From Mycobacterium syngnathidarum (GTDB lineage: Bacteria; Actinomycetota; Actinomycetes; Mycobacteriales; Mycobacteriaceae), in contig NZ_MLCL01000001.1 in assembly GCF_001942625.1 (NCBI RefSeq), positions 1 to 64,000 on the forward strand: a stretch of 64,000 bases of DNA, given 5' to 3'. Below are positions 8,278 through 16,344 of this stretch, in pieces. The translations under genes were made by a program, and so were the position numbers. The stretch's first letter is position 1; every line of letters starts with the position of its first letter. The notes below the pieces were generated by a model, which made no database searches, was not told where the DNA came from, and worked only from the letters and a program-made list of their open reading frames with translations.

Positions 8278-8562
8278 TCAGTGATCGTGGTTGTGTCCGC
8301 CGTCGGCGACCGCCGGAGGCTGCACTTCCTCGCCGATCCGTTCCCGTGCCTCGGCCATCACATCGGCGACCTTCAAACGGGCACTCTCGGCACCTTCCTC
8401 GGCTTTACGCGCCCCCCGAAGCGCCCAGGATGTCGTCGTCACCGCGGCTTCCCGTACCGGAGCCTTTGCGACCGCTTTGCGTAGCCCCTCGTAGGCCGCC
8501 ACCCCGACAGCGCCGGTGATGACCGTCGTCGCCGCCTTTGCCAACACGCCATGCCACACCAT
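8278..8562 (-). CDS. PacL-type P-ATPase-associated chaperone (DUF1490)
   Basis: The protein has 94 residues: a short N-terminal membrane segment (about residues 8-25), a charged amphipathic helix rich in Ala/Glu/Arg, and a C-terminal metal motif GGHNHDH (88-94). M. tuberculosis PacL1 (Rv3269) has the same plan. It binds zinc through its Asp/His tail and forms membrane clusters with CtpC that raise zinc tolerance. The tail here is shorter than in many relatives but keeps three histidines and an aspartate. It lies directly upstream of ctpC, and the 105-bp gap to the divergent permease at 8668 should hold the promoter. Confidence 0.85.
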   Translation of the reverse strand: MVWHGVLAKAATTVITGAVGVAAYEGLRKAVAKAPVREAAVTTTSWALRGARKAEEGAESARLKVADVMAEARERIGEEVQPPAVADGGHNHDH

Positions 8563-8667
8563 CCAGCCATGTTATCCCCTGTTTCCACCACTAGCGCGGG
8601 TAACAAATTTTCCGGCGGACGGTCGGTGCACAGCCGGACGCGCAGGGATAGCTGGCATCATGGCGGC

Positions 8668-9669
8668 GTGGCCACGAGCGAAGCGGTAACCCGGTGGCGG
8701 CCGACCTCGATGCAGATGCTGGTCGTCGGCATCATTGCGCTGGCGCTGGCCGGCGACGCGATGCACTCCTTCGTTCTGGGCATGCCAGACGTCGGCACTG
8801 CCGCCACGGTGTTCTGCGGAGTGTTCGTGCAAGCGCTGCCTTTTCTGGCCCTCGGGGTGGTGATCAGCGGACTGCTCGCGGTATTCGTCACCCCGGCCCG
8901 GCTGGCCCGCTGGCTGCCCAGGCGCACCAGCACCGCGATCCTGGCGGCCGGTGTCGGAGGTGCGGCACTACCCGGCTGTGAATGCGGCTCGGTTCCAGTG
9001 GCGCGCAGGTTGTTTGGTGAGGGGGCCGGAAGCGACACCGTGGGTGCGGCCGCGTTGACCTTCATGCTCGCTGCCCCGGCGATCAACCCCGTTGTGCTCG
9101 TCGCGACGGCGGTCGCCTTCCCCGGCCACCCGCAGATGGTGGCCGCACGGTGTGCCGCGTCGCTGCTCACCGCGCTCATCATGGGTGCGGCATGGGCCCG
9201 ATTCGGCAGGCCGGAGTGGATCACCCGGCGATTGCCGGACCCGACGCACTCCGAGGGCTCACGATGGGCTGTGTTCACCGAGGCGGCTCGGCACGACTTC
9301 CTGTCCGCGAGCTCCTATCTGGTGATCGGTGCGACCGCCGCGGCTGCCCTACGCGTGCTCGTGCCCAGCTGGGTGTACGACCATCTGGCCGGCCAACTCG
9401 TGCTCGGGGTGATCACCATGGCCGTCCTCGCCGTCGTGTTGTCGCTGTGCTCGGAGGCCGATGCGTTCGTCGCAGCCAGCCTGAGCATGCTTCCGCTGCT
9501 GCCCCGACTGGTGTTCCTGGTCGTCGGTCCCGCCGTCGATCTCAAACTCTTCGCGATGCAGGCCGGAATGTTCGGCCGGGCGTTCGCGATCCGTTTCTCC
9601 CCCGCCACGTTTGTGGTCGCCACCCTCGCGGCCACCGGTGTCGGATTGCTCGTCCTGGGGCCACAGTGA
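8668..9669 (+). CDS. DUF318 / ArsP-type permease
   Basis: About 333 residues, mostly transmembrane helices. The conserved PGCECGSVP motif and the later CSEADAFVAAS segment are signatures of the DUF318 (ArsP_1, YraQ) permeases. Relatives move organoarsenicals or are linked to metal stress; the substrate here is unknown. GTG 8668 is chosen because the frame upstream runs into the divergent pacL promoter, though the ribosome site is weak. Its stop overlaps the start of the TIGR03943 gene (GTGA), the usual partner of this permease. Confidence 0.8.
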   Translation: MATSEAVTRWRPTSMQMLVVGIIALALAGDAMHSFVLGMPDVGTAATVFCGVFVQALPFLALGVVISGLLAVFVTPARLARWLPRRTSTAILAAGVGGAALPGCECGSVPVARRLFGEGAGSDTVGAAALTFMLAAPAINPVVLVATAVAFPGHPQMVAARCAASLLTALIMGAAWARFGRPEWITRRLPDPTHSEGSRWAVFTEAARHDFLSASSYLVIGATAAAALRVLVPSWVYDHLAGQLVLGVITMAVLAVVLSLCSEADAFVAASLSMLPLLPRLVFLVVGPAVDLKLFAMQAGMFGRAFAIRFSPATFVVATLAATGVGLLVLGPQ

Positions 9670-10379
9670 GCCGGGAGACCGAGAACGCGTTGCTGCTCCT
9701 GATCGGGATCAGCACCGCGATCATCGCCATCACCGGAACATTCACCCGCTACGTCAAACCGACACTACTGCCCTATCTGATCGCCACCGCGGTGCTGCTC
9801 GTCGTGCTCGCTTTGGCGGCGATCGTGCGGGATATCCGCCGAGGTGGCGACCACGACCATCACGCCGATGCGCATGACCACAAACACCGGGCCGGGATCG
9901 GATGGCTGCTGCTGATTCCCATCGCGTTGCTGGGCTTTGTCGTGCCACCCGCCATCCGGCCCGATGCCGCCTCGGTCACCCCGGTATCCACCGACGTGCT
10001 GCGGCGGCCATTTCCGCCGCTACCCGATGGCCGGGCACCCGAGGTCTCACTGCCCGATGTGCTGGTCCGCGTCGCCCAGGACAGCGCCGGGACCCTCGAC
10101 AACCGGACGATCACCCTCACCGGGTTCACGATGCGCGACGGTGACCGCACGGATCTGGCGCGGGTGTTGATCGTCTGTTGCGCCGCCGACGCTCAACTCG
10201 CCCGCATCCACCTTTCCGGGCCGGCCGCCGCCCAGCTGGCCGGCTATCCGGACAACACGTGGATCAAGGTGGAGGGCACGATCCCTGCGGGGCAGAGTGA
10301 TTCGAGCCGCAGCACCATCCCGACGATGACGGCCCTGAGTGTCGTGCGCACCGAAGCCCCCGAACGTCCCTACGCCTAG
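9666..10379 (+). CDS. TIGR03943 family membrane protein with His-rich loop
   Basis: The 237 residues start at a GTG that overlaps the permease stop. Two or three hydrophobic segments (about 5-25, 36-55, 78-92) surround a cytoplasmic or loop stretch with HDHH and HDHKH (residues 63-74), followed by an extracytoplasmic domain containing CC at about residue 174. TIGR03943/YcgQ proteins are encoded beside DUF318 permeases and probably act with them. The His cluster supports a metal role, as does the placement between zinc efflux (ctpC) and metal import genes. Confidence 0.8.
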   Translation: MSRETENALLLLIGISTAIIAITGTFTRYVKPTLLPYLIATAVLLVVLALAAIVRDIRRGGDHDHHADAHDHKHRAGIGWLLLIPIALLGFVVPPAIRPDAASVTPVSTDVLRRPFPPLPDGRAPEVSLPDVLVRVAQDSAGTLDNRTITLTGFTMRDGDRTDLARVLIVCCAADAQLARIHLSGPAAAQLAGYPDNTWIKVEGTIPAGQSDSSRSTIPTMTALSVVRTEAPERPYA

Positions 10380-10406
10380 CCTCGCAGCCTCGACAGTGTC
10401 TGAGAC

Positions 10407-11294
10407 TCAAGGACGACTTTTGCTCTCTGGCATCTGGCCGTCGGTGGGTGCGGCGGGATGCCGGTGTCTGGCGAGCAATCCGTGGCCGGGGCTGAAGAGG
10501 TAGGCCAGGGTGAAGGTAGCGCCGTTGGCGAGCACGACCATGGGTCCGGATGCGGTGTCCAGGTAATAGCTCGCATAGAGGCCGATCAGCGCGCACGCGG
10601 CGGCGAGAGTGGGTGCGATGAGCAGCATGCGGCCGAATCGGTCGGTGAGCAGGTATGCGGTGGCGCCGGGGGTGATGAGCAGGGCGACGACCAGGACGAC
10701 GCCGACGGCTTGCAGCGCGACGACGGCGGTCAGGGCGAGCAATCCGAGCAGTGCGGCGCTGAGTATCCGCGGGTTGAGGCCGATGGCGTGGGCATGGTTG
10801 GGATCGAAGGCGTAGAGGGTGAAGTCGCGGCGCTTGTAGAGCAGGATCGCCAAGACGAAGGCGCCGAGGATGGCGACTTGGGTCAGGTCGGATCGCGAGA
10901 CGCCGAGCAGGTTGCCGAAGATGATGTGATTGAGATCGACTTGGCTTGGCGTGATCGAAATCATCACCAGACCAAGGGCGAACAGCGTGGTGAAGACAAC
11001 GCCGATTGCGGCGTCTTCCTTCGTGCGACTGGTATCGCGGACGATCCCGATGAGGGCGACTGCGGCGAAACCAAAAATGATGGCGCCCAACGCAAATGGG
11101 GCACCCACGATGTAGGCCAACACGACCCCGGGCAGCACGGCGTGCGAGACCGCATCTCCCATGAGCGACCAGCCGATCAGCACCAGCCAGCACGACAGGG
11201 TGGCACACACCACCGACGCGATCAGGGTCGTGGCCGTGGCGCGGACCATGAATTCCAGTCGCAGGGGCTCGAGCAGGAATTCGACGATGTTCAT
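10407..11294 (-). CDS. Zinc/manganese ABC transporter permease (ABC-3 family)
   Basis: This 295-residue hydrophobic protein has about eight membrane helices and matches the ZnuB/MntB/SitC permease family. The early WSLMGDAVSHAVLPGV segment and the central LGV coupling region are typical. It is the third gene of the importer: ATG 11294 overlaps the ATPase stop (ATGA). The operon order is binding protein, ATPase, permease. Metal choice is set mainly by the binding protein (12034-12960). Confidence 0.9.
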   Translation of the reverse strand: MNIVEFLLEPLRLEFMVRATATTLIASVVCATLSCWLVLIGWSLMGDAVSHAVLPGVVLAYIVGAPFALGAIIFGFAAVALIGIVRDTSRTKEDAAIGVVFTTLFALGLVMISITPSQVDLNHIIFGNLLGVSRSDLTQVAILGAFVLAILLYKRRDFTLYAFDPNHAHAIGLNPRILSAALLGLLALTAVVALQAVGVVLVVALLITPGATAYLLTDRFGRMLLIAPTLAAACALIGLYASYYLDTASGPMVVLANGATFTLAYLFSPGHGLLARHRHPAAPTDGQMPESKSRP

Positions 11295-12037
11295 CGTTTT
11301 CCCGAAGTGTCGTTGAGCATGTCCAGACCGAAGGCGCGCGCCAAGTTCTGCGGTTGCAGCACGATGTCGGGTTGGTCGTGGGCGAGCACGGTGCGCATCA
11401 ACAGAACCGCTTCGTCGGCGAGTTCGGGCAGGGCGTGCAGGTCGTGAGTGGAGACCAGGATCGTCGCGCCGCCGCCGGCGAGGTCACGCAGCAACCCGCT
11501 GATGGTGGCTTCACTGCGTTTGTCGACACCGGCGAACGGTTCGTCGAGCAGCAGCAGGTCAGCACCTTGGGCGATGCACCGTGCCAGAAAGGCGCGTTTG
11601 CGTTGTCCCCCAGAAAGTTGTCCGATCTGACGGTGCTGGTAATCGACGAGCTCGACCCGCGCCAGCGCGTCGTCAACGGTGTGGTGGTCGGCAGCCCGGG
11701 CGCGCCGAGTTGGTCCCATCTGTCCGTAGCGACCGGTGAGCACGACATCCCGGACCGACAGGGGGAACGCCCAGTCGATGGCCTCGCTCTGCGGCATATA
11801 ACCAACGCGCCCTGCTTTGCGGGCTCGTGCGGGGCCGGCGCCGTGGATGTGCACGGTCCCGCTGTCAGGCCGCACCAATCCCATGATGGCCTTGAACAAG
11901 GTCGACTTCCCGGAGCCGTTCATACCGACCAGCCCGCACACCCGGCCCGGCTCGAGGGCGAGCGTCGCGTCGCGGAGGGCGAGCACCGGTCCGTAGTGCA
12001 CGGTGACCGATTCGACCTGCAGTGCGGGAACGGTCAC
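11291..12037 (-). CDS. Zinc/manganese ABC transporter ATP-binding protein
   Basis: The 248 residues include Walker A (GMNGSGKST, about 38-46), the Q-loop YMPQSEAIDW, signature LSGGQRKR, Walker B LLLLDEP and switch STHDLH. The SEAIDW stretch after the Q-loop is usual in cluster-9 metal importers such as ZnuC, MntB and SitB. GTG 12037 overlaps the binding-protein stop (GTGA). Confidence 0.92.
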   Translation of the reverse strand: MTVPALQVESVTVHYGPVLALRDATLALEPGRVCGLVGMNGSGKSTLFKAIMGLVRPDSGTVHIHGAGPARARKAGRVGYMPQSEAIDWAFPLSVRDVVLTGRYGQMGPTRRARAADHHTVDDALARVELVDYQHRQIGQLSGGQRKRAFLARCIAQGADLLLLDEPFAGVDKRSEATISGLLRDLAGGGATILVSTHDLHALPELADEAVLLMRTVLAHDQPDIVLQPQNLARAFGLDMLNDTSGKR

Positions 12038-12960
12038 GAGACGCGGTCGGCCGTCAGCGCCGTTGCGATGGTGCTGGCATCGTGGCGGATCAAATCCAGG
12101 TAGGTCGGCACCGGTCCATCGGCTTCAGACAGCGAGTCGACGAACAGCATCCCGCCGAAACGGGTTCCGGTAGCTTCTACGACGCGCTGCATCGGCGCGT
12201 CGGAGACGGTGGACTCGCAGAACACCGCCGGCACCTTGTTGGTGTTGACGAACTCGATGGCCGAGGCGATCTGCTGCGGCGTGGCTTGCTGTTCGGCGTT
12301 GACCGCCCAGATGTACTTCTCGGTCAGTCCGGCATCGCGAGCCAGGTAGGAGAAGGCTCCTTCGCACGTCACCAGTGCTCGCTGGGTGGCTGGCAACGCG
12401 TCGAGCCGAGCGACGAGCTCATCGTGGACCTCTTGCAGTTGGGTGCGGTAGGCAGCGGCGTTGTCGCGGTAGTCCTGCGCGTGTGCGGGGTCGAGTTCGG
12501 CGAAAGCCTCGGCCATGTTGTCGGCATAGATCTGCACGTTCATCGGTGACATCCATGCGTGCGGGTTCGGCATGCCGGCGTAGGCGTCTTCGGCGATGTC
12601 CAGGGGCGCCACCCCGTCGCTGACCACCACGTGCGGAACGTCGATGCCGTCGACGAACTGGGCGAACCATGCTTCCAAGTTCAAGCCGTTGTCGAGGATG
12701 AGATCGGCGCCGGTGGCCTTCTTGATGTCGCCGGGGGTGGGTTCGTAGCCGTGAATCTCCGCCCCCGGTTTGGTGATCGATTCCACCGTCAGATGCTCGC
12801 CCGCGACGTTGGTGGCTATATCGGCCAGCACGGTGAACGTCGTCAACACCGTTGGCCGGTCGTCATCGCCAGCGCCGCCCTCGGAGACACAGCCCACCAC
12901 CACCGCCGCGACACCAACGATCGTCACGGCCTTGGCCACCAACCACCGACCTCGCCCCAT
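12034..12960 (-). CDS. Zinc/manganese ABC transporter substrate-binding lipoprotein
   Basis: The 308 residues begin with a signal peptide and lipobox-like VVGC (C24). Predicted ligands are H70 (IHGYEP), H134 (NPHAWMS), E200 (CEGAFSY) and D275 (FVDSLSE). A His-His-Glu-Asp set is typical of the Mn2+/Fe2+ binding proteins PsaA, MntC and SitA, whereas zinc-specific ZnuA/AdcA proteins have a third His and often a His-rich loop, which is absent here. Manganese is thus the better structural guess, although homologous mycobacterial operons are often labelled znuABC. The promoter region lacks a recognisable Zur-like box but has three inverted repeats. Confidence 0.88.
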   Translation of the reverse strand: MGRGRWLVAKAVTIVGVAAVVVGCVSEGGAGDDDRPTVLTTFTVLADIATNVAGEHLTVESITKPGAEIHGYEPTPGDIKKATGADLILDNGLNLEAWFAQFVDGIDVPHVVVSDGVAPLDIAEDAYAGMPNPHAWMSPMNVQIYADNMAEAFAELDPAHAQDYRDNAAAYRTQLQEVHDELVARLDALPATQRALVTCEGAFSYLARDAGLTEKYIWAVNAEQQATPQQIASAIEFVNTNKVPAVFCESTVSDAPMQRVVEATGTRFGGMLFVDSLSEADGPVPTYLDLIRHDASTIATALTADRVS

Positions 12961-13180
12961 CTGCCACCTCTCAACCCAATGGCAACGTTCACGTTGTCAT
13001 TTTTCGGTAGCCCGAAACCTTAGTATCGGGATCCCGAATCTGCAATATGTTCATTTTGGACGGCGCTGGTTACCAACAACTGGAAGTTGACAGTCGGGGA
13101 CACGACCGCCAAGTCGATCAATAAGTTAGAGTTACCAAATCATTTGTTTCGGTCTACCTTAATATTGCGGAGGTACTGGC
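12961..13180. promoter_or_regulatory. Regulatory region upstream of the metal ABC operon, with stacked inverted repeats
   Basis: Three palindromes lie within 60 bases of the lipoprotein start. AATGGCAACGT/ACGTTGTCATT spans 12978-13001 (11-2-11, one mismatch). TTTCGG-TAGC-CCGAAA spans 13002-13017. TCGGGATCCCGA spans 13026-13037. The second resembles DtxR/MntR-type operators in shape. A smaller palindrome, CAAATCATTTG, lies at 13136-13146 toward the plus-strand gene. No coding sequence is supported here. Confidence 0.55.
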
Positions 13181-13450
13181 GTGCACGACGGATACGGGGG
13201 ATGGGAGGACGCGGTGGCCGTGCTGGGCGCATTGGCCGACGGTGACAAGACGGTCGCCGCGGCAATCGTGCGCACCAGCCGTCACCCGGCAGCATTGGCC
13301 GAGAAGCTGGCCCACTTGCTATCGGTGGCCATCCGCCTCCCAGACGTGGACACGGGCCGATTCGTCGCCGTCGCGCGAACATGTCCACCCCCACCCTCAA
13401 TACCGGTGTTTGTCAACAAATTTCACAACAGAAAGGACAGTCCTGCGGCC
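13181..13450 (+). other. Open frame of uncertain status upstream of the PNPOx-like gene
   Basis: From GTG 13181 an uninterrupted frame runs into the PNPOx-like gene. The first 65 or so codons have mycobacterial codon bias and give an alanine-rich helical peptide. The last 20 codons (about 13380-13450) look non-coding, AT-richer and promoter-like. This could be a small gene, a decayed gene that has lost its stop, or chance. No family is recognised. Confidence 0.3.
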
Positions 13451-13849
13451 ATGCTCACCGAACCCATGAAAGCGATGCTCGCGACCCAGCTGCCGATCGT
13501 GGCCTCGGTCACCGACTCCGGAACCCCCAATGTCGGGCCGAAACGATCGCTGCGCGTCTACGGCGACGGATCGCTCATCTTCAACGAGAACACAGGCGGG
13601 CAGACCCTGACCAACATCCGTAACGGGTCCAAGATTGCCGTCGCGGTCATCGACCGCGACGCTCTGGACGGTTTCCGGTTCCTGGGCACCCCCACGCTGC
13701 ACGACTCGGGCCCCGCGTTCGACAACGCCGTTGCATTCGCCACCGACCGCGGCATGAAGTCACCCCACTACGCAGTCGTCGTCACCATCGACACCATCTA
13801 CACCCTCAAACCGGGCCCCACTGCCGGAAACCGGGTTACCTCATTTTGA
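13451..13849 (+). CDS. Pyridoxamine 5'-phosphate oxidase-like flavin-binding protein
   Basis: The 132-residue protein fits the small split-barrel PNPOx-like family, which binds FMN or F420 and reduces diverse substrates: TQLPIVASVT, a GPKRSLRVYGDG strand pair, then TGGQTLTNIRNGSKIAVAV. ATG 13451 starts where the family similarity begins; GAAAGGA lies about 13 bases upstream. The frame is open further upstream to 13181, but the intervening residues do not look like this fold. It converges on the FhuF-like gene. The substrate is unknown. Confidence 0.75.
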   Translation: MLTEPMKAMLATQLPIVASVTDSGTPNVGPKRSLRVYGDGSLIFNENTGGQTLTNIRNGSKIAVAVIDRDALDGFRFLGTPTLHDSGPAFDNAVAFATDRGMKSPHYAVVVTIDTIYTLKPGPTAGNRVTSF

Positions 13850-13895
13850 TTCGCGGAGGTGATCGTAGAGCCTCACGAATCACACATCCCTACGC

Positions 13896-14555
13896 TTACC
13901 GATGCCTGAGGGCGCAGTCACCACACTTCGATCCGCCGGGCACCCGGTAATACAGGCAACAACTGCGTCGCCGAAAAGTGAGGCCGCTCAGGGCCCCCGT
14001 CCCGGCCAGTTCAGCTGTCGCCAATAGGGATTCGGTGACCTCGACGACATCGTCACGCAATCCGGGCCGAGCCCTGGCCAGATCGGCCGCAGCCGCGACC
14101 AGCGCAGCCGCAGCGTTGCCGTAGAGAAGGCGAGGCGCCATCTTGACCCGCAGGCCCGCTGCCAGGGGTTCAAGGTGGTCGGTGACCACAGCGCGATACA
14201 ACTGCCCGGCCAGCGGACGATCGGGATCCACCGGATTTCCCAGCGGTTCCGGAAGTCGCAGATCTGTCCCGGTGTCGCGACGTTGCAGCGCAGTCAGATC
14301 CGGGATGACACCGTGTCCCAGCGCGGTCGCCAGTACGGGTGACCACAACCGCGATGCATGGCTGAACTGCACGAGGGAGGCACCGATGCGCAGATCGGAC
14401 GTCCGGTTTCGGTCGGTAGTGGCAACGACCAGGTCGGCGCAACCCTCGTCATAGCAGCGCTGCATCGGAATCCAGTCCGCCGAATCCCCGCCGACTGTGA
14501 TCGCGAAAAACCCTCCGTATGAGGTGATCTCGGCAAGTTGGCTCTCGATGTTCAC
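13896..14555 (-). CDS. FhuF-like (2Fe-2S)-binding protein, last gene of the B12-riboswitch operon
   Basis: The protein has 219 residues, and its last 25 hold C199-C200-x10-C211-x2-C214, the [2Fe-2S] motif of FhuF-type siderophore-iron reductases. GTG 14555 overlaps the ATPase stop (GTGA), so it is the fourth gene of the importer operon 17321 to 13896. FhuF relatives release iron from ferric siderophores. Because the operon lies behind a cobalamin riboswitch, a role as reductase for the imported corrinoid, or as an accessory Fe-S protein, is possible (inference). Confidence 0.78.
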   Translation of the reverse strand: MNIESQLAEITSYGGFFAITVGGDSADWIPMQRCYDEGCADLVVATTDRNRTSDLRIGASLVQFSHASRLWSPVLATALGHGVIPDLTALQRRDTGTDLRLPEPLGNPVDPDRPLAGQLYRAVVTDHLEPLAAGLRVKMAPRLLYGNAAAALVAAAADLARARPGLRDDVVEVTESLLATAELAGTGALSGLTFRRRSCCLYYRVPGGSKCGDCALRHR

Positions 14556-15328
14556 AGCCGGGCCACCGCTCTGGGTGCGACGGTGACGCGTGGCCTGCCG
14601 GTATCGGCATCGATCCGGGCCTCGACGCCATACACGTCGCCGAGCAGATCGACGGTGAGAACCTGCCCGGGCTCGCCCACCGTGACCAGCCGGCCCTTGT
14701 CGAGGACACAGATCCGATCGCAATACGCCGCGGCGAGGTTCAGGTCATGCAAAGCAGCGACCACCGTGGCGCCGGTATCCCTCAGCAACTGCAGAGCCTC
14801 GTGCTGGTGCCGCAGGTCCAGGTGGTTGGTCGGTTCGTCGAGCACGATCACACTGGTGCGTTGCGCCAGGGCACGGGCGATGAGCACCCGTTGCTTCTGT
14901 CCTCCCGACAGTCGGCAGTAATCGGCGCCGCTCAGCTCGGCGATGTCCAGTGCGGCCAGCGCCGCGTCGATGATCTCGACGTCCTCGGAGTTGTCGGCCT
15001 CGAACGATCGTTTGTACGGCGTGCGACCCATCGCCACCATGTCGAACACGGTGAGCTCGAAATCGCCGGTGGCTTCCTGCAACACCGCTGCGACCCGACG
15101 GGCGGCCCGCTTTCCCGGCAGCGTCCAGATGTCGGCGTCGCCGACCAGGACGCGTCCGGCACTGGGCCGCTGAGCCCGGTACAGCGTGCGCAGCAGGGTG
15201 GTTTTGCCCGCTCCGTTGGGGCCGACCACGGCCAGCATCTCCCCCGAACCGACCGACAACGAGACATCGGTGACCAAGGACTTGGCGCGCACGGACACCG
15301 AGACCGACTCGAACGAAACTGGCGTCAT
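14552..15328 (-). CDS. FecE/BtuD-type ABC transporter ATP-binding protein
   Basis: The 258 residues include Walker A (VGPNGAGKTT), signature LSGGQKQR, Walker B VIVLDEPTNHLD and switch HDL. The family is that of iron-siderophore, heme and cobalamin importers. ATG 15328 overlaps the permease stop (ATGA); a longer in-frame start at 15355 would overlap the permease more and adds residues of no family similarity. It is the third gene of the operon. Confidence 0.9.
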   Translation of the reverse strand: MTPVSFESVSVSVRAKSLVTDVSLSVGSGEMLAVVGPNGAGKTTLLRTLYRAQRPSAGRVLVGDADIWTLPGKRAARRVAAVLQEATGDFELTVFDMVAMGRTPYKRSFEADNSEDVEIIDAALAALDIAELSGADYCRLSGGQKQRVLIARALAQRTSVIVLDEPTNHLDLRHQHEALQLLRDTGATVVAALHDLNLAAAYCDRICVLDKGRLVTVGEPGQVLTVDLLGDVYGVEARIDADTGRPRVTVAPRAVARL

Positions 15329-16344
15329 GCCTGTGCCTTCCGCCGCATCAACCATAGGAAGAACGGTCCGCCGACGAGCGCGGTGAGAATCCCGACCGGC
15401 AGTTCCTCGGGTGCGGCCACGGTACGGGCCACGATGTCGCAGAGTACGAGAAACGCCGCGCCCAGCAACACGGCGGCGGGCAACGCCCTGCGGTGATCGG
15501 CGCCGACCACCAGACGCACCACGTGCGGCATGATCAGCCCGACAAAGCCGATGGTGCCGCTGACCGCGACCATCGCCCCCACCATCAGGGCCACGACGAC
15601 GAACATCGCCGCCCGGAACCGGTGCACGTCCAGCCCGAGCGACGCGGCCGCCTCTTCACCGGTGTAGAGCAGGTTCAGCGGTCTGCTGGCCGCCAAAAGT
15701 ACCAGAACACCGACGAATACGGCCAGCGCAGGAATCCAGACCATGCGCCAGGTGGTTCCGCCCAGGCCTCCGAGCATCCACCGGACGGCCGACTGCGCCT
15801 TGTGTGGATCATCGGAGGTGACGATCACCAGGCTGGCCAATGCCGACAGCACCTCGGCCACCGCGACGCCGGCCAAGATGAGCCGCACCGTGGTCATCCG
15901 CCCGCCCGAACGGGCCAAGAAGTACACCACGACGAGGGCGAGGAACCCTCCGACGAAAGCCGCCAGCGGCAAGGTGACCACCTGGAGCGCGCCCGCGCCG
16001 AGAACCAGTATCGCGACCGCCCCGACCGATGCTCCCGAGGAGACGCCCAGCAGCATGGGGTCGGCGAGCGGGTTGCGCACCACTGCCTGCAGGGCCATGC
16101 CGCAGGCCGCCAGGCCCGCACCGACCACCGCTCCCAGCACCACCCGGGGCAGCCGGGCGTCGATCACGATCGACTCGCGCACCGCGGGCCAGCTCTGTTC
16201 GGCCAGTACCGGGTGGATTGCGTGCACCACGATGGCCCAGACCTGCTGCGGCGGGAGCGACACCGACCCGGCCGCGACGCCGGCGGTCATCGACGCCAAC
16301 AGCAGTGCCACGAGCGATGCGATTACCAGGCGGTAGCGGGTCAC
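15325..16344 (-). CDS. FecCD/BtuC-type ABC transporter permease
   Basis: The 339-residue, about ten-helix permease has the FecCD hallmarks LPRVVLGAVVGAGLAACG, NPLADPMLLGVSSGAS and GFVGLIMPHVVRL. GTG 16344 overlaps the binding-protein stop (GTGA). A much longer in-frame extension (to 16590) is antisense-quality, Arg-rich sequence inside the binding-protein gene and was rejected. Confidence 0.92.
   Translation of the reverse strand: MTRYRLVIASLVALLLASMTAGVAAGSVSLPPQQVWAIVVHAIHPVLAEQSWPAVRESIVIDARLPRVVLGAVVGAGLAACGMALQAVVRNPLADPMLLGVSSGASVGAVAILVLGAGALQVVTLPLAAFVGGFLALVVVYFLARSGGRMTTVRLILAGVAVAEVLSALASLVIVTSDDPHKAQSAVRWMLGGLGGTTWRMVWIPALAVFVGVLVLLAASRPLNLLYTGEEAAASLGLDVHRFRAAMFVVVALMVGAMVAVSGTIGFVGLIMPHVVRLVVGADHRRALPAAVLLGAAFLVLCDIVARTVAAPEELPVGILTALVGGPFFLWLMRRKAQA

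Noticed and set aside
6491..8284. Plus-strand open frame opposite ctpC
   Set aside because: ctpC motifs DKTGT, CPC and GDGVNDAP fix the minus strand as coding.
12961..13040. Zur box in front of the metal ABC operon
   Set aside because: None of the palindromes there matches the TTGAAAATGATTATCA type found at 5698 and 18496.
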